A DNA stretch of 64,000 bases from Spirodela intermedia. Taxonomy: Eukaryota > Streptophyta > Magnoliopsida > Alismatales > Araceae. The notes beneath the pieces are model-generated. The model searched no databases and had not been told where the DNA came from. It saw only the letters and a program-made list of their open reading frames with translations. The stretch covers positions 6,946,424-7,010,423 of the forward strand of contig LR746267.1 in assembly GCA_902729315.2 (NCBI GenBank), written 5' to 3'. How positions within the stretch are numbered: position 1 is the stretch's first letter; each line of letters begins with the position of its first letter. Shown here piece by piece: positions 62,001 through 64,000 of the stretch. Made by a program: the position numbers and the translations under genes.

Positions 62001-63630
62001 TTCATCTGAAGTATTATAAACAACAAACTCAAGAATGAAAAGATTGGCACCATAAAACTCTGCTAATATGTTGGCAGAGTAATATAAGGATATACAAAAC
62101 TCATATGACCATTTTCAGATGTTGAAATTACAAAGATGTGATGATGTATAAAGAGAATGAGATGAAGATGAATAAAGGTTAACATTGAATGAAGATATTT
62201 CATTCACACCATTCACTCAAGATCAAGAAGAATATACACCATTCTATTTAGCATAGTGACTATTCTTAAGAGATTGTTGTAAAACTCTCAAATTAAGTCA
62301 ACTTTAATTTTTGAGGTTAGTCACCTAAAATAGATTTATGGAAGATTATATGAGTGAATAGAGTCAAGTCAAACACATGAATTAGGAGTTTTATGAGTTT
62401 AAAATAGATTTCTCTATTTGATTCAATGATGAAACGAGATGAAAAAGTTGAGAATAAATTATTTTAGACACTTAGAAAGAGAAGAAATTATGAAATCAAG
62501 AGATTAAACTCTTAATCTTGTGTTGGAGAGAGGGAGAAAATAAAATCATTTAAATCTTAAGAGTTAAGTATCCTAAAAATTCCTAAAATATAATCATCAT
62601 TTACACATGCAAAGTAACCTTACCCAAGATGTAAAACATGGACTGACGAGGTCAGGAGCTTCCCCTAGAAGTTGGGAATTAATTGTTGATCACTTAGCCC
62701 TCTGGCCTAAGATCCACCCTCTAAATACAACTTTAAATAAGAAAACAATGCAAAATACTAACCTTTTATTCAAAGATTCAAAGCATGGAGTACATTTCAG
62801 CCCCTTCTCTCCTATCACAAGACAAAACTGCTTAAAAGAAGCCCCCCCTCATTAGTGACAGAAGAAATATATATAAGGAAGGTTTTCCCTATCTTAGAAT
62901 GCCCATGGATGACTTAGATCGTGAGATCTGGTCTCAATAATGATCAACCATCTGATCTTCATAAGACAACACTGGCCACAATCTCAACTGTTCATTATGC
63001 CTAACACTATGAAGGCATCCACTAGATCCATCTCAACCTCAATCATTTTTCGTGCCCTATAATCTTGGTTGTTAGGTTCTCTTAAAATAATATAATAAAA
63101 TAGTATATCAATCATCAATAATATATTTAACTTAAAACTAGGTAAACGATTTCTTATAATAAAAATTCTGAAAAAATCCCTAAAAACTAGGAAAAATTAG
63201 AGTTCTTTTAAAATTAAAAGTATCTTAAACTTTATAACATGTCATATTTTTTGAAAACATATTAAAAAGTGTGTATAAATATTATTGATAACATAAGATG
63301 GCATGTTATCTCATAGCAATTGTGTGTCTAAAAGATAAAATCAAAATCATCATCCTACTCACTTATTTGCAATGATCTATAAGTCAGCTAATTGAGTTGA
63401 GTGGTGAGTGGAATGAGGGCTAAACTAAGACACAAGATGTTGAGAGCTAGAAAATACGTGTGGAGGGTTGTGTTATTTGAAGAGAATTGTGTATTAACTT
63501 AGGCATAGGGAGTTAAGAGCCAAAACCTATTCATGTGCGGTGTGATCTCCAGAGATTGAATAGAGATATTTAAGTTATTGATCTTATGAAATCAACTTTA
63601 TTTTCAAAAAAATAATGAAATCTGATAGGA
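62001..63630. other. AT-rich, gene-free DNA
   Basis: No open frame with a known domain. A short frame at 62607-62855 has no recognisable motif. Probably transposon-derived. Confidence 0.35.
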
Positions 63631-63880
63631 AGATCATCTAAGATTGGACATAGCCCAATGGATAGTGAACTAATATAAAAATCTGTGTTCCTCATAGTTA
63701 CAAGTGAGAGAAAGATACTAAAGTGACCTCAAGATGAAAAGAAAAGGGACTTAAGTGAATGTACCTATAGATCTGAAATATTATATTAAGACATGTGTCG
63801 AGACATATACACGAAGAAAAAATATAGAGTAGAACAAAATATATAAGAAACTAATTCAGCCCCTTTCTTGGTACTTAACC
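63631..63880 (+). mobile_element. LTR-like segment (possible retrotransposon end)
   Basis: The block at about 63631-63710 (GATCATCTAAGATTGGACA, then AGTGAACTAATATAAA and CTGTGTTCCTC) resembles the R/U5 part of plant copia LTRs that I recall. The block AATTCAGCCCCTTTCTTGG at about 63855-63875 resembles the C-rich stretch found near the end of other plant LTRs. No tRNA primer-binding site or coding region is visible before the window ends. Confidence 0.35.
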
Positions 63881-64000
63881 TTATCAAACCTAACATATCT
63901 TGAGTCATACCTTTTGTCATAGGAGAAGTATAATCCATTGGCCATTCTTACTTATATATTATTTGTCAAAAACTTGTCATCTCTTCATTCCACCACAATT

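Overview
The window is nuclear DNA of a flowering plant. Genes are split by GT-AG introns, all recognisable proteins belong to plant families, spacers are AT-rich, and Ty1/copia retrotransposon relics and long GA/CT microsatellites are scattered throughout. Two very GC-rich pectin methylesterase genes sit in AT-rich surroundings, which would suit a monocot, but the sequence alone does not fix the species.

Layout from left to right. 0.65-1.2 kb: tail of a decayed copia element. 2.5-6.1 kb (+): AIP2-like RING-H2 ubiquitin ligase. 8.8-15.0 kb (-): 15-exon ARID + PHD chromatin protein, head to head across a 1.9 kb shared upstream region with a small conserved plant gene of unknown function (16.9-18.2 kb, +). 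19.3-31.2 kb (+): 25-exon Golgi tethering subunit COG3. 31.6-43.1 kb (-): three pectin methylesterase (PME)-family genes, one reduced to its inhibitor-like half and two with complete catalytic domains; a decayed copia element (33.7-37.7 kb) separates the first from the other two. 44.4-47.8 kb (+): V-ATPase proteolipid c''. 50.0-54.3 kb (+): tail-anchored ER ubiquitin-conjugating enzyme of the UBC33/34 type. 55.1-57.9 kb (+): cytochrome b5-like protein (CB5LP type). 58.6-59.0 kb (+): secreted defensin-like cysteine-rich peptide, followed at 59.95-60.27 kb by a broken tandem copy. 60.3-64 kb: gene-free, repeat-derived DNA with an LTR-like piece near the right edge.

Exon boundaries were placed by hand. 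For nine genes every exon phase adds up to an uninterrupted reading frame: AIP2-like 329 aa, ARID/PHD 784, COG3 789, PMEs 550 and 516, VHA-c'' 177, UBC34-like 241, CB5LP-like 117, defensin-like 90. The junction of the unknown gene at 16.9 kb is not resolved.

Most genes are unrelated housekeeping neighbours, as is normal in plants. The real clusters are the PME array and the defensin-like pair. I found no convincing evidence of a wholly new system. The best leads are a competing splice donor that would give a soluble form of the membrane-anchored E2, a PME gene stripped to its inhibitor-like domain, a PME whose pro-domain lacks one conserved cysteine pair, a decaying defensin-like duplicate, a dense site II (TGGGCC) cluster upstream of the E2 gene, and a perfect 20-bp hairpin in the first intron of COG3.
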